A stretch of 64,000 nt of DNA, taken from assembly GCF_016864575.1 (NCBI RefSeq), contig NZ_CP044127.1:186001-250000 (forward strand), written 5' to 3'. The stretch comes from Rhizobium sp. BG4 (GTDB lineage: Bacteria; Pseudomonadota; Alphaproteobacteria; Rhizobiales; Rhizobiaceae). The notes beneath the pieces are model-generated. The model was not told the origin of the DNA. It ran no database searches and saw nothing but the letters and a program-made list of their open reading frames with translations. Each line of letters opens with the position of its first letter. The first letter of the stretch is position 1. Shown piece by piece: positions 18,396-26,488 of the stretch. The translations under genes were made by a program, and so were the position numbers.

Positions 18396-19457
18396 TTGTT
18401 GGCGCCCGTCCCATTTCTCCTCGTCGACGATCTTGAGGAAAATTTGCTTTCCCTGGAGGCGCTGCTGCGGCGCGACGACCTCCTGCTTCTCAAGGCCCGA
18501 TCAGGCGACCAGGCGCTGGAGATCCTGCTGCAAAACGATGTAGCGCTGGCGCTGGTCGACGTGCAGATGCCGGGCCTTAACGGCTTCGAGCTCGCCGAGC
18601 TGATGCGTGGAAACGAAAGGACCCGGCGCATCCCGATTATCTTCGTGACTGCTGGTACGACAGACGGACAGCGCCGGTTTCGGGGCTACGAGGCCGGAGC
18701 GGTCGACTTCATCCAGAAGCCCATCGAGCCAGACATCCTGCGCAGCAAGGCCGAGGTTTTCGTCGAACTCTATCGTCAGCGACAACAGCTGGCAGCGCAA
18801 AGGGACGAGCTCGCCCTTCAGGCCGAGGCTCTCAGGCAAGCAGCCGGGCACAAGGACGTGCTGTTGCGGGAGATCAATCACCGGGTCAAGAACCTGTTCA
18901 GCATCACGGCCGGGCTGATCTCGCTCAGCGCCCGGTCGGCCACCAGCGCCGCCGACCTCGAGAGCGACCTCAGGTCGCGCATACAGGCACTTGCCAGCGC
19001 TCATGACCTGACGCTGCCCGAACTTGGAAGCGGCGACGGGATCAGCTGGGCTGATACAACCGTAAAGGCGCTCCTGGAAGCGATCGTTGCTCCCCATGAA
19101 AACAGGCAGAAAGCCAATATCGCGATCAGCGGAGCGGACGCTCCGCTGCGCGGTAACGCGCTGACCTCGCTCGCGCTCCTTCTCCATGAGCTGACGACGA
19201 ATGCCGCCAAGTATGGCGCGCTTTCCACGCCCTCGGGACAGCTTTCGATCGACGTTTCGATGTCCGAGGGTGTCCTTCATCTCAGGTGGGTCGAGCAAGG
19301 CTCGCCCGAGATGACTGGTCCCACGGATCGGGAAGGCTTCGGGACGACGCTCGAAAGAGCCGCGCTCAAAGGTCTGAATGCGGCAATCGAGCGAAAATGG
19401 GCCGGCGACGGCGTTTCGATTTCACTCGAAATTCCTGCGTCAGGCCTGATAAAATAA
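18396..19457 (+). CDS. receiver-HWE histidine kinase
   Basis: Receiver domain (residues about 5-120, phosphoacceptor in LALVDVQMPGLNG, Lys in DFIQKPIEPD), a coiled linker, then an HWE-type kinase domain with LLREINHRVKNLFS (HRxxN motif), LLHELTTNAAKYGAL and the family WxE motif in LRWVEQG. HRxxN kinases include the general-stress kinases that phosphorylate PhyR in alphaproteobacteria. The frame extends up to 18330 inside cheB, but TTG at 18396 (or 18399) with AAGAGG before it begins directly at the receiver, so I use 18396. Last gene of the four-gene cluster. Confidence 0.9.
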   Translation: MLAPVPFLLVDDLEENLLSLEALLRRDDLLLLKARSGDQALEILLQNDVALALVDVQMPGLNGFELAELMRGNERTRRIPIIFVTAGTTDGQRRFRGYEAGAVDFIQKPIEPDILRSKAEVFVELYRQRQQLAAQRDELALQAEALRQAAGHKDVLLREINHRVKNLFSITAGLISLSARSATSAADLESDLRSRIQALASAHDLTLPELGSGDGISWADTTVKALLEAIVAPHENRQKANIAISGADAPLRGNALTSLALLLHELTTNAAKYGALSTPSGQLSIDVSMSEGVLHLRWVEQGSPEMTGPTDREGFGTTLERAALKGLNAAIERKWAGDGVSISLEIPASGLIK

Positions 19458-19554
19458 CCGGCAATGCAGCCGGCAGTCCGCAGTCTGGCCCGCTTGCAAG
19501 TTTGGCTTGCTCGCATATGTCATAACCGTTGCCGAATAACATCTGGGAAATCGC

Positions 19555-21609
19555 TTGAACAAAGTCCGGCCAGCGCTCCTTCTCCTCAGCGCCTCCCTCA
19601 TACCGGTCATCATCCTGGCCGCGGGAATGGAGTGGTTCTTCGTGACCGAGCAACGACGGTCGCTCGATGATGACGTTCGGTTACGGGCCGACACGATCGC
19701 CGCGACGGTCCAGCGCGAGCTCAATACCCAGATACAGCTCCTGTCAGTGATCGCCGACTCGCCAAGGTTCGATCTTCCGGTTTCTCGCTCAAGCTTTGCA
19801 GAGACGGCGCGCCGGCTGCGTGAACGGGTGCCGGGATGGGAGCAGATCCGCGTATCAGACCAGGACGGTAATGTCGTTCTCTCGCTTCCCCCCTTGGATG
19901 CATCGGCAAGCCGGCGTATTGTTGATGTCGAGAGTTACGAAAGGCTACTCAAAACGGGCGAGCCGGTCATTGGGAACGTCGTTGTCGGTCCGAAGGGCAG
20001 GGCGGCTTTCGCTATCCGCGTCCCTATCGAAAGAAGAGGCAAGCTTCAGGCTGTGCTTTCCGCGGTGATCGGCCCGCAGACCGTTACCGAGCTGCTGGCC
20101 GCGACCGGTCTTCCCGGCACCTGGCCGGCATGGATCGTCGATGGGCAAGACCGGCTGGTTGCCTCGACCGGCGCGCCCGCACTCTCAGGCAGGCCCGGCG
20201 ACGAATTCGCAAGTTTTACCGGCACCAGCTTCAGCAACGCAGTGTTGGCGTCCGGGGGGACCCTCAGGGCTGCCGAGGCACCACTTGCAGAGACACCCTG
20301 GCGCGTGAGGGTCGGCATCCCCGCCGAGGAATATGATCGACTGGCCAACAAGGCCTGGATGCTGCTGATTGCTGGCGCATGCGTGACGCTGTTGCTGTCA
20401 GGCGCTGGGGCATTCCTGCTGCTGCGGGAAATCGATGCGCGAAATCGCGAACGCGAGAGCATCGCCAACTGGCAGCGAATGGACGCACTCGGCAAGCTTA
20501 CGGGGCAGGCTGCTCATGACTTTAACAATCTCCTGATGGTCTTCCAGTCGGGGGTCGAAGGCATCAAGCGGCGCAGAGGCGACGAGCAGCGCGTTACGCT
20601 TTTGCTCGGCCACATGGCCGACGGCGTCACCAAAGGCAAGGCGATCACCCAACGCCTTTTGTCATTTTCCAGGCGATCCAACCAGGGTGCGACGCATGTC
20701 GAACTCGACGAGAAACTCGCTGCCATCAAACCGCTTCTTCGCCAGGCTCTTAATGACACGGTCACGCTGGATTTTGAACTCCATGATGACCTCTGGCCCG
20801 TTCACGTGGATCCGGCCGGGCTTGAGATTGCCCTTATCAACCTCCTGACCAATGCCAGGGAAGCGATGCGGGATGGAGGAAGGGTGACGATCTCGGCCAG
20901 GAATGTCGCCGAGGCCGGCCTGGAAGATGCGCGGCTTCGTGGCGCCTTCGTGGCGCTGACTGTCACAGACGCAGGCAAGGGCGTCGACGCGGCAAACCTG
21001 GTGCGGGTGTTCGAGCCCTTCTTCTCGACGAAGGAAAACGGCCAGGCCGGTCTCGGGCTCACTCAGGTTCATAGTTTCGCCCTGGCAGCCGGAGGCGCGG
21101 TCAAGGTCTCCAGCCTGCTCGGACATGGCAGCGCCTTCACACTCCTTCTGCCGAAATCCGATGCGCCAAAGACCTCCAGACAGAACAAGCCTTCATCGGC
21201 AGAACTCGCCAAAGTCATCCTGATTGTCGACGACACGCCCGCATCGCTTGAGTCGGTCCGTCTGGGGCTGGAAGGTCTCGTCGCGACGATCTTCACGGCC
21301 GGGCGAGGCGCTGAGGCGCTCGAAATCCTTGATCGTCATCCAGAAGTCGAGGCTATCGTCAGCGACATCATGATGCCGCAGATGTCCGGGATCGAGCTTG
21401 CCGAAACGATTGGACGCAGCCATCCCCGCCTCCCTGTCGTGTTGATGACCGGTTACAGCGACAAGCTGGAATCAGGAGCCGAAGTGATGCGGCCGGTCGT
21501 CGCCAAACCGTTTCGGACCGAAGACCTGGCAGCAGCCCTGGCAGCCGAGCGATCAAGGATCGCTCAATCAGCCAACGTCGTCCGCTTGGACAGTGTGTTG
21601 AAAACGTAG
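19555..21609 (+). CDS. Cache-domain hybrid histidine kinase
   Basis: Membrane kinase of 684 residues starting at a TTG. TM1 at about 5-25, a periplasmic Cache-like domain to about 270, TM2 at about 272-295 (WMLLIAGACVTLLLSGAGAF). HisKA shows GKLTGQAAHDFNNLL and HATPase_c shows LINLLTNAREAM and QAGLGLTQVHS. A C-terminal receiver (about 560-675) has the acceptor Asp in EAIVSDIMMPQMSG and Lys in PVVAKPFRT. It follows the receiver-HWE gene after 97 bases. The HDFNNLL kinase class occurs twice more in this window (39572 and 47183). Ligand unknown. Confidence 0.93.
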   Translation: MNKVRPALLLLSASLIPVIILAAGMEWFFVTEQRRSLDDDVRLRADTIAATVQRELNTQIQLLSVIADSPRFDLPVSRSSFAETARRLRERVPGWEQIRVSDQDGNVVLSLPPLDASASRRIVDVESYERLLKTGEPVIGNVVVGPKGRAAFAIRVPIERRGKLQAVLSAVIGPQTVTELLAATGLPGTWPAWIVDGQDRLVASTGAPALSGRPGDEFASFTGTSFSNAVLASGGTLRAAEAPLAETPWRVRVGIPAEEYDRLANKAWMLLIAGACVTLLLSGAGAFLLLREIDARNRERESIANWQRMDALGKLTGQAAHDFNNLLMVFQSGVEGIKRRRGDEQRVTLLLGHMADGVTKGKAITQRLLSFSRRSNQGATHVELDEKLAAIKPLLRQALNDTVTLDFELHDDLWPVHVDPAGLEIALINLLTNAREAMRDGGRVTISARNVAEAGLEDARLRGAFVALTVTDAGKGVDAANLVRVFEPFFSTKENGQAGLGLTQVHSFALAAGGAVKVSSLLGHGSAFTLLLPKSDAPKTSRQNKPSSAELAKVILIVDDTPASLESVRLGLEGLVATIFTAGRGAEALEILDRHPEVEAIVSDIMMPQMSGIELAETIGRSHPRLPVVLMTGYSDKLESGAEVMRPVVAKPFRTEDLAAALAAERSRIAQSANVVRLDSVLKT

Positions 21610-21656
21610 CCAGAGAGCTCAGGGTTCAGGATCTCCTGCAGGCCCTGAGGCAAGAA

Positions 21657-21680
21657 AGGCCGCCTGGTGTCTGGCGGCCT
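21657..21680 (-). terminator. terminator of the BA14K gene
   Basis: 8-bp stem AGGCCGCC / GGCGGCCT followed on the minus strand by TTTCTTG, directly downstream of the BA14K gene. Confidence 0.6.
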
Positions 21681-21689
21681 CCCTTGGCA

Positions 21690-22103
21690 CTAGTTGTACG
21701 GGGAAATGCATTCGGCGCGCACACCAGCGCGCGGCACGTAGGTGTTGTCGGATGCACGATAGGTGCGGTAGCGCTCCGAGCACCACTGCACATGGCGGCT
21801 GGAACCTGCATAGGCTCGGGGCGCCGCGAGAGCGCCGCCGATGATTGCGCCGGCACCGAAAGCGGCAAGCGGGTACCAGAAACCGTCGCTGTGGCGGCGA
21901 TAGCCTCGGTGGTACGAGCGATAACCGCGATGTCCATTATACCATCCACGCCTCACGGGGCGGCGAAATTGGACGTCTTCTAGGTTGCTGATCTGTGTCT
22001 GCTTCACAACCGGAACCGGCATCGCCGCAGCGGGAAACATCGTCGTCAGGGTCAGTGCGCCGCTGAGGGCAGCAAGGAGCAATGGTTTTGCAATTGTCTT
22101 CAT
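21690..22103 (-). CDS. BA14K-family protein
   Basis: Exported protein of 137 residues. The signal peptide spans about 1-28 (LLLAALSGALTLTTMFPAAA). The middle is rich in Arg, Tyr and His (GHRGYRSYHRGYRRH) and is followed by a Gly/Ala hydrophobic stretch. The C-terminus HVQWCSERYRTYRASDNTYV then CISPYN is the BA14K pattern, named after a Brucella surface antigen and very common in Rhizobiales; biochemical role unclear. ATG at 22103 has AAGGA upstream; a TTG five codons earlier is less likely. An exact EcfG promoter precedes it and a terminator follows. Confidence 0.92.
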   Translation of the reverse strand: MKTIAKPLLLAALSGALTLTTMFPAAAMPVPVVKQTQISNLEDVQFRRPVRRGWYNGHRGYRSYHRGYRRHSDGFWYPLAAFGAGAIIGGALAAPRAYAGSSRHVQWCSERYRTYRASDNTYVPRAGVRAECISPYN

Positions 22104-22134
22104 TCTCGGATCCTTCAAAGGTCAACGAAAGGCG

Positions 22135-22159
22135 AACGGTCGTCGCCAGACGTTGTTCC
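22135..22159 (-). promoter_or_regulatory. EcfG/RpoE2-type promoter, exact consensus
   Basis: Minus strand GGAAC (22159-22155), 16 bases, CGTT (22138-22135), 32 bases before the BA14K start codon. Confidence 0.7.
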
Positions 22160-22254
22160 TGGCACACGAAACTGTGAAAATGGCGAAATGCCTGGGAGGG
22201 CGATGATAAGGTGAGCAACACCGCAGACCTGAAAGCCGTCGATCGAGTGTGCGA

Positions 22255-22440
22255 TCATCTGAATTTGGGTTCGCGCCGAGCGTTGTGGAGCAGTTCGCTT
22301 GCAGTTGCAAAAGATCCGAACAGTTCCAACAGCCGCTGCCGCTCCCTCTCGTCGATGCGATGCCGGTCGCAAAATTCGGCGACGGACCAAACCCGCGTTA
22401 AAGCATCGCTGGTTACGTTCTTCGGCTCGACATATTCCAT
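22255..22440 (-). CDS. hypothetical protein, 61 residues
   Basis: ATG at 22440 with CAGGAG eight bases upstream; an upstream in-frame extension to 22542 has no such site. The product is helical, with WSVAEFCDRHRIDERERQRL and LLELFGSFATASELLHNA. It looks like a small conserved rhizobial protein of unknown function. The region from 22441 to the Crp-like gene at 22846 shows no other gene and no EcfG-type motif that I could find. Confidence 0.55.
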   Translation of the reverse strand: MEYVEPKNVTSDALTRVWSVAEFCDRHRIDERERQRLLELFGSFATASELLHNARREPKFR

Positions 22441-22845
22441 TCTGCACACTCCTGCAAAATTCGGGGCCTGCCTCAGCGCGTCGGACGACGGTGGAGAGAA
22501 AGGCGTTTCTCGCGCAGATGTTGCAGTGCGGAAAATGATCAAGTGCCTGATCAGGATAATTTTTTGCCGTTTGGATGGGTACGTTCATTCTCGTGATTTG
22601 CCGCGCAAATTATAGGCTCCTTGCCTGGATTTGAGGCGCCCAGGTGAGGCCATCTGATGCTGCCGCTGCTTCATATGCGGCGGTCCCCGGGGGCAGCTGC
22701 AAGTTTTCGTTGGCCCACTACCTCCGGGGCCCTTGGTTGGAGGGACTTCTCCGCACCTTGCCGTTCGGCTGGAGAACCCCAATTTCTCCGGATGATAGAC
22801 AGGATCGGCATCGTCAAACTGATGCCAACAATGAGACCGGCTGAT

Positions 22846-23556
22846 ATGGTAAAGCAAAGCGACCTGAAAAATAAAATGCTAAGGGCACTGACAGCGGAGG
22901 ATTTCGGTCTGCTTGAACCTTATCTCGAACCCGTGAGGCTGACGAGTGCATTCCGGATTGCCGAACCGCGCAAGACGCTAGAGCACGTCTATTTTCCCGA
23001 GAGCGGCATTGGCTCGGTGCTTGCCGTGGCCGCCACTGGAACCGCGACGGAAGCCGGGATGTTCGGGCGCGAGGGCTTTGTACCGACCGCGACAATTATC
23101 GGCGATAACGAGGTCCCCTATCTGATCGAAATGCATGTTGCCGGATCCGGTTACCGGATTCCCATCGACCACATGAGGAAGGCTACTCTCCAAAGCTCGA
23201 CCTTGCAGATACCTTTCATCAAGTACATGCATGTGTTTGCCACGCAGGTATCCTACACCTCGCTTGCCAATGCGAAGTTTCGGCTGGAACAGAGGCTGGC
23301 GCGCTGGATCCTCATGTGTCACGACCGGCTACGCGCCGACGTCATGGAGATCACGCACGACTACATCGCGCTGCTGCTTGGCGTGCGAAGGCCGGGCGTC
23401 ACAACCGGTCTTCACCTGCTGGAGGGACTTCACCTGATAAGATCAACGCGTGGTGCAATCGAAGTCCTTGATCGTGAAGGCCTCGAAGCCTATGCAGCAG
23501 GCTCCTACGGTATCCCCGAAGAAGAATTCGAACGTCTGATTGGTGAAGCAAGCTAG
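22846..23556 (+). CDS. Crp/Fnr-family transcription regulator
   Basis: About 236 residues from ATG at 22846; the frame is open from 22657, and ATG at 22831 is another possible start. The N-terminal cyclic-nucleotide-binding-like fold begins at LRALTAEDFGLLEPYLEPV. The C-terminal winged helix shows RLARWILMCHDRL and the recognition helix LLGVRRPGVTTGLHLLEG. The cysteine set of true Fnr and the cAMP-contact residues are not evident, so the signal is unknown. A paralogue lies at 36374. Its stop codon shares the four bases CTAG with the stop of the convergent DUF6894 gene. Confidence 0.9.
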   Translation: MVKQSDLKNKMLRALTAEDFGLLEPYLEPVRLTSAFRIAEPRKTLEHVYFPESGIGSVLAVAATGTATEAGMFGREGFVPTATIIGDNEVPYLIEMHVAGSGYRIPIDHMRKATLQSSTLQIPFIKYMHVFATQVSYTSLANAKFRLEQRLARWILMCHDRLRADVMEITHDYIALLLGVRRPGVTTGLHLLEGLHLIRSTRGAIEVLDREGLEAYAAGSYGIPEEEFERLIGEAS

Positions 23557-23786
23557 TCCAGTTTGAGGACGTCGCGAAACCACACGGTCGCAACGACTTC
23601 GTTTGCTTCGTCGGCGATCTCGTAACGCATGCCGTCGATGCGGTCGTCGTTAAGAACCAGTTCAGCCACCATTTCGCGCGCAGAACGAACCGCCTCCTGG
23701 TGAGCTGCGGCAACATCCGGAAAGTCGCTGCCTTCCTTGTCGATCTCGTCGAAAGCCTCTGATTTGACGTTGAAAAAGTAGCGCAT
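23553..23786 (-). CDS. DUF6894-family protein
   Basis: 77 residues. It begins MRYFFNV and contains a conserved acidic core (FDEIDKEGSDFPDVAAAHQE, ARE, YEIADEANEVVATVWFRD), the DUF6894 pattern frequent in Rhizobiales; function unknown. AAAGGAG lies before the ATG at 23786, so the longer frame to 23960 is unlikely. An exact EcfG promoter lies 22 bases upstream, giving a very short leader. A second DUF6894 gene at 29889 also follows an EcfG-type site. Convergent with the Crp-like gene, sharing CTAG at the stops. Confidence 0.88.
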   Translation of the reverse strand: MRYFFNVKSEAFDEIDKEGSDFPDVAAAHQEAVRSAREMVAELVLNDDRIDGMRYEIADEANEVVATVWFRDVLKLD

Positions 23787-23807
23787 GCCGGTCTCCTTTC
23801 GTGTGAC

Positions 23808-23832
23808 AACGGCGATCGAAGGTACCGGTTCC
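23808..23832 (-). promoter_or_regulatory. EcfG/RpoE2-type promoter, exact consensus
   Basis: Minus strand GGAAC (23832-23828), 16 bases, CGTT (23811-23808), 22 bases before the DUF6894 start. From here to 24398 I see no gene or other signal I can support. Confidence 0.72.
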
Positions 23833-24398
23833 ACCATTTTCCTGCCGCGATCGTCTTGGCGCAGCTCCGGAGCTGCGATGAGTGCGATCTGCTTGGGTTT
23901 ACGCCAGAAAGCCGGCGCGCATTCATTCTTGTCAGCCATCCAAGTTCGACGCGTCGCCATCAGTGGCGGGCTGACGGGTGTCGCCTCCTTTTTCCTCGGC
24001 GATAGGGTCAGCTTCGCCCGATATGCGGCGCGCCGTCTTTCGACTTGGTTTATCAGGTCTTCCTCGCGTCATTCCTTTAGAATGGAGCGGTCAAGCATGT
24101 CCTCGACCACTTTCGGATCCGGTCATGAAAGATAATCTTACGGGCCCGGCGATTGAGCCCGTCCAGTTCCCGTTCCGGCACGTGGAAGTCGTCCGTCCGG
24201 CAGCAAGCAATGACGGTCAGTAGATGTATTGGTCGGATGTCCTGGATCTCGCGCGTAGTACAATTTTTCCTGTCGCAAGATCGAGCGACTTCATTCTCGC
24301 AGCGGGAATCCGCACCCGGAGTTCGAGGAGGACACTTAGGCGCCAACCGCCGACCCCATGCTGAAAGATGGGATGCTGCATAGTACTCGTCAGCAATC

Positions 24399-24424
24399 GG
24401 AACCGGGTCAAGAAGCCCGCCGTT
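24399..24424 (+). promoter_or_regulatory. EcfG-type promoter, exact, with no gene downstream
   Basis: GGAAC (24399-24403), 17 bases, CGTT (24421-24424). The predicted transcript would start near 24431, contain the hairpin GGCGG-GTAT-CCGCC (24437-24450) and run antisense into the 3-prime end of the 56-residue gene at 24493. No credible ORF follows. Confidence 0.45.
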
Positions 24425-24492
24425 CGATCTTGACAGGGCGGGTATCCGCCTCAGGAGGTACCACTGGGACCGGGTTTTTGCTCCCGTCGGCC

Positions 24493-24663
24493 TTATCGGC
24501 CGGGCTTGCCAGCACTCAAGCCAGACTTGCCGATTGGCACGAGCTTTTCTTTCTCATCCGGCCGGGGCGCCATGCCGCGCTGCTCGCTTGATTCCCTGAT
24601 CGGTGGCTCCAAGCCAGGGCTTGTTTCCGGCAGCTCTGCTCGCTTGTTGCTGTCTTCCGTCAT
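24493..24663 (-). CDS. hypothetical protein, 56 residues
   Basis: ATG at 24663 with AAAGGAAG seven bases upstream. The product is hydrophilic and proline-rich (MTEDSNKRAELPETSPGLEP) and probably disordered, like several other small proteins in this window. The longer frame to 24834 overlaps the PfpI fragment and has no ribosome site. It lies 82 bases downstream of the truncated PfpI gene on the same strand, so the two may be co-transcribed. No family recognised. Confidence 0.5.
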   Translation of the reverse strand: MTEDSNKRAELPETSPGLEPPIRESSEQRGMAPRPDEKEKLVPIGKSGLSAGKPGR

Positions 24664-24745
24664 CTCAAAACTTCCTTTCCACCGCGCAGCCGCGAGGCGG
24701 CGAACTCGCTCGTCCGTCGCTCCCGGCAGCGCAATTAAACGCCTA

Positions 24746-25000
24746 TCAGGCGCCGCGGGCCTGTTCGGAATGGCGGCCCTCTGCAAATTCTTCGACGATC
24801 TTCGCAACGACGCTGTCGATCTGATAGCTGCCATCGGGGACCCGATCGCTGTTGTTCGTCTGGCCCTTTCCCGTTTCGATGCCGATGACCGTTACGGACG
24901 CACCTGCCGCCTCCACGGCCCCCTTCGGCTTGACAAATTCCGGCTCTTCCGTCCCGCGCGGCGCAATGAGAATGGCGATTTTCTTCCCGGCAAGGGTCAT
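24746..25000 (-). CDS. truncated DJ-1/PfpI-like protein
   Basis: ATG at 25000 starts MTLAGKKIAILIAPRGTEEP, the first strand and helix of the DJ-1/PfpI fold, continuing through AAGASVTVIGIETGKGQ. The protein stops after 84 residues, whereas the family is usually about 170-190 residues with a nucleophilic Cys near residue 100. That part is absent, so no protease, deglycase or amidotransferase activity is expected. The frame is clean and a near-consensus EcfG promoter lies upstream, so the remnant may still be expressed. It could be a decayed gene or a small protein with a new role. Confidence 0.6.
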   Translation of the reverse strand: MTLAGKKIAILIAPRGTEEPEFVKPKGAVEAAGASVTVIGIETGKGQTNNSDRVPDGSYQIDSVVAKIVEEFAEGRHSEQARGA

Positions 25001-25048
25001 GGTTTGAGTTCCGTCTTTTGTGAGTTGTGACAGAAGTGTCGCAGCACT

Positions 25049-25073
25049 AACAAGCAAGCGGCTGCGATGTTCC
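25049..25073 (-). promoter_or_regulatory. EcfG-type promoter, near consensus
   Basis: Minus strand GGAAC (25073-25069), 16 bases, TGTT (25052-25049), 49 bases before the truncated PfpI-like gene. Confidence 0.45.
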
Positions 25074-25159
25074 GCAACCCTTCTGCCGACGCGCACTTGA
25101 GTGCATCTTTTTTTCCTGATGTGCGTTTACCGCCCGCGTCCATAAGAGGAACTACGAAT

Positions 25160-25453
25160 TTGCTGGTGACGGAAGAGACATTCGCGACATTGGGGGTGGC
25201 GGAAAAGCAGGCGTTGTTGGAGCGGCTGGCGATCACATTGGAGCGAAATGCACGCTGGGCAGCCGATGAGGGGGACGATGGGCTCGAGACGGTTATGGCA
25301 TCGGTCGGCAAAGCACTGTCCTCAGTCGCGAGTGATCTTGCCGTCAATGATCCTGAACTCGCGAAAGACGTGGTCACACGCGCTCTCGCCCTTATGACGA
25401 CATTCCATGCGCTTCATCCAGACTATCCTGTCGGTCCGGCCTTTCAATCTTGA
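25160..25453 (+). CDS. hypothetical protein, 97 residues
   Basis: Probable start is TTG at 25160 with AAGAGGA upstream; the frame also reaches back to 25067. The product is helical and acidic, with EKQALLERLAITLERNARWA, VGKALSSVASDLAV and ALALMTTFHALHPDYP. It has no signal peptide or membrane segment. No family recognised. It is divergent from the PfpI fragment. No EcfG motif was seen directly upstream. Confidence 0.5.
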   Translation: MLVTEETFATLGVAEKQALLERLAITLERNARWAADEGDDGLETVMASVGKALSSVASDLAVNDPELAKDVVTRALALMTTFHALHPDYPVGPAFQS

Positions 25454-25694
25454 GTGACGGCGTCGACCGGTAAGAGTTCAGGCTTGCCGGCCGGCAACTT
25501 TCGATGCCGGAGCGGCCGTGCCGTCATCGGCGCAGCAATGTTCCTCCGCTCGAGCATAGGTTAAGCGCTTCGGATCGAAGTATCCGCGACGCGCCGGAAG
25601 CGGCCAGTTTGTTCAGATGGGCTGCGTGACCCTTGTCGTAGACAACGCAGGACAGGATCAAAAACCCCGCCGCCACGCTCCGCGGACTTGTCAC

Positions 25695-26138
25695 TCAAAG
25701 GTCGATCAAGGCGATCCCGAGGTCGTCGTGTTTGCGGCGGCGGAAACCGGTTGCGCTCTCGCGGATGACGATTTCGAATGTCGGATGAACGATACCGCTT
25801 ATGAAATGACCGCCTTTGGTCGACCCGTCCTCGAAACCAAGAACGACGTGCAAATGCAGGCTTGCATGACCGTCGTCTCCGATCGCGATGTCGCCGATCG
25901 CGCTCAATACTTCCGCCTGCCGGTCGACCACAATCTCCTTGTACCTGCGTGTCGTGAAATCGAAAAAACCGAGGGTGGCGGAACTGAATGCTCCAATCGC
26001 GGTCAACGACGCCCCTGCGATGCGCTTATCTTCCGCAAAGCGAGTGATGGCCTGGAAAGCCTCGTCGCCATCGGCGACGACAGCAACCCAGTTGCGTTCG
26101 CTCCAGGGATTGGTATCGCCGAGATCCTTGCTTTTCAT
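25695..26138 (-). CDS. PPC (DUF296) domain protein
   Basis: 147 residues covering one PPC/DUF296 domain: SLTAIGAFSSATLGFFDF, SLHLHVVLGFEDGSTKGGHF and HPTFEIVIRE. The His-rich segment LHLHVV is typical; such domains form trimers and occur in plant AT-hook proteins and in many stand-alone bacterial proteins of unknown function. AAGGAG lies before the ATG. A near-consensus EcfG promoter lies at 26183-26208. Free-standing gene. Confidence 0.88.
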   Translation of the reverse strand: MKSKDLGDTNPWSERNWVAVVADGDEAFQAITRFAEDKRIAGASLTAIGAFSSATLGFFDFTTRRYKEIVVDRQAEVLSAIGDIAIGDDGHASLHLHVVLGFEDGSTKGGHFISGIVHPTFEIVIRESATGFRRRKHDDLGIALIDL

Positions 26139-26182
26139 GATATCGTCTCCTTCATAGATCGGCCTTTGCCGAGTGTGGCATT

Positions 26183-26208
26183 AACCCTTGGCATCAGAAG
26201 GGAGTTCC
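26183..26208 (-). promoter_or_regulatory. EcfG-type promoter, near consensus
   Basis: Minus strand GGAAC (26208-26204), 17 bases, GGTT (26186-26183), 45 bases before the PPC-domain gene. Confidence 0.42.
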
Positions 26209-26377
26209 AGTAGTGGGACGATCCGAGCAAAGCCAGAAACTGGGCGGCACATGCCACCGCGCCCTTCGAACGCAATTGCCTCATCGACCTTGGGCGCGAG
26301 GAAAGCGCAAGGTGGCTTTACGAAATGACGAAAGCGTTTTTGCATGGTCGCTTCCTGTCAGTTGAAGCGATCGATCC

Positions 26378-26393
26378 GGTCTGAAACCGTACG
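26378..26393. promoter_or_regulatory. degenerate copy of the GGTACG palindrome
   Basis: GGTCTG AAAC CGTACG: three mismatches to the exact copy at 27489, but the seven bases before it (TCGATCC) are identical in both places, giving 20 of 23 matches. It ends 36 bases before the EcfG promoter at 26430. Confidence 0.4.
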
Positions 26394-26429
26394 GAAGGCG
26401 CCCGTTCGGGAGAATTTATGCTCGGCTAT

Positions 26430-26455
26430 GGAACCAAGTTCACCCGCAATACGTT
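26430..26455 (+). promoter_or_regulatory. EcfG/RpoE2-type promoter, exact consensus
   Basis: GGAAC (26430-26434), 17 bases, CGTT (26452-26455), 33 bases before the DUF2934-receiver gene. Confidence 0.7.
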
Positions 26456-26488
26456 CGTTGCCCGCCGCAGACGGAGGGAGATCGATCA

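Noticed and set aside
24506..25030. 174-codon plus-strand ORF
   Set aside because: Covers the PfpI fragment and the 56-residue gene on the other strand; no ribosome site or recognisable motif.
25617..26213. 198-codon plus-strand ORF
   Set aside because: Opposite strand of the PPC-domain gene, which has the family motifs and a ribosome site.
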